From positions 434,001-498,000 of the forward strand of contig NZ_JAPKND010000001.1 of the NCBI RefSeq assembly GCF_026344035.1: 64,000 bases of DNA, written 5' to 3'. Within the stretch, counting starts at the first letter, position 1, and each line of letters opens with the position of its first letter. The notes under the pieces were generated by a model. It searched no databases. It was not told the DNA's origin and worked only from the letters and a program-made list of their open reading frames with translations. The position numbers and the translations under genes are program-made. The DNA is from Alcaligenes endophyticus (GTDB lineage: Bacteria; Pseudomonadota; Gammaproteobacteria; Burkholderiales; Burkholderiaceae_B). Below, one piece after another: positions 63,687-64,000 of the stretch.

Positions 63687-64000
63687 TTAGCTGGCAGGAT
63701 CCTGCTCAAGCAGGCTTTCTTGCCAGCCTCCCCCCAAAGCGACCAATAAGCGTACCGCTGCCTGCATACGCTCAGAAGCTAAGTCTAGAGCGGTACGTTC
63801 TACTGACAACTGATTCGTCTCCACTTGCGCCAGACTTAAGTAATCGACCTGACCTGCTTCGAACTGATTTCTCATCAACACCAAAGACTCGCGCGCTGCT
63901 TTCAAAGAACGTGCATTACTAAGCTGCTCCTGCTCATAACCATAGAGTTCGGCTAGGGCATCCTCGACCTCGCGTATCGCCGTCAGCACCACTTCACGAT
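63687..64000 (-). CDS. TolC-family outer membrane efflux protein, C-terminal part (runs off the window)
   Basis: Frame open from the window end to 63687 with no true start inside it. The visible residues, REVVLTAIREVEDALAELYGYEQEQ, then SLVLMRNQFEAGQVDYLSLAQVETNQL, are the helical repeat of RND-efflux outer membrane factors (NodT/OprM type). The mature end is LLVALGGGWQESLL. It is probably the last gene of an efflux operon located past base 64000. Confidence 0.88.
   Translation of the reverse strand, partial: REVVLTAIREVEDALAELYGYEQEQLSNARSLKAARESLVLMRNQFEAGQVDYLSLAQVETNQLSVERTALDLASERMQAAVRLLVALGGGWQESLLEQDPAS

Overview
The window is ordinary chromosome of a betaproteobacterium, most likely family Alcaligenaceae (order Burkholderiales). 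The clues are gene content and order: two adjacent lauroyl-type acyltransferase genes followed by dapF, a DUF484 gene and xerC; cobW, dksA and hslVU together; metX-metW beside ampG; and ahcY behind an S-adenosylhomocysteine riboswitch. Base composition looks close to half G+C, with AT-rich intergenic patches at about 30.9-31.3 kb and 52.9-53.1 kb. I see no prophage, insertion sequence, CRISPR array or rRNA. There is one tRNA, Arg(CCG).

Layout. 0-10 kb: start of ilvD, ppc, a TSUP carrier, two methyltransferases, cca, a lytic transglycosylase and 5-formyl-THF cyclo-ligase. 10-14.5 kb: methyl-cycle block on the minus strand (metF, ahcY, DUF1289, metK). 14.6-18.9 kb: plus-strand chain of two lipid A acyltransferases, dapF, DUF484 and xerC. 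18.9-24 kb: zinc block (znuCBA, zur, cobW, dksA). 24-26 kb: hslVU behind a sigma-32-like heat-shock promoter. 26-34.4 kb: accessory genes, including a CusF-like protein, a sodium:solute symporter with a 39-residue partner, a degenerate-receiver regulator, an Ap4A phosphorylase and lrgAB. 34.4-37.6 kb: ampG, metW and metX, with a SAM-II riboswitch ahead of metX. 38-43 kb: gshA, then a ZnuD-like zinc receptor coupled to a methyltransferase. 43-48.6 kb: dihaem cytochrome c, TSUP carrier, acyl-CoA genes and a small orphan gene with a palindrome-decorated promoter. 48.6-54.2 kb: rep, priA and hemE, with DnaA boxes between the last two. 54.4-64 kb: Fis-type regulator, ugd, a phosphoesterase/glycosyltransferase pair, gltS, ispB, an overlapping DUF815-Nudix/ThiE-aminopropyltransferase-like operon and the end of a TolC-family gene.

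Two themes tie the window together. (1) The SAM cycle: metX/metW, metF, metK and ahcY are all here. Two of the leaders carry recognisable riboswitches (SAM-II before metX, SAH before ahcY), and a third, unassigned folded leader precedes metK. (2) Zinc supply: the same 15-base palindromic sequence, a good Zur box, lies between znuC and zur and just before the TonB receptor at 39.9 kb. Three zinc-handling proteins (ZnuA, CobW-type GTPase, ZnuD-like receptor) carry histidine-rich runs, and the DksA homologue has lost its zinc-finger cysteines.

All functional calls rest on reading motifs and family resemblance by eye; no database search was run.
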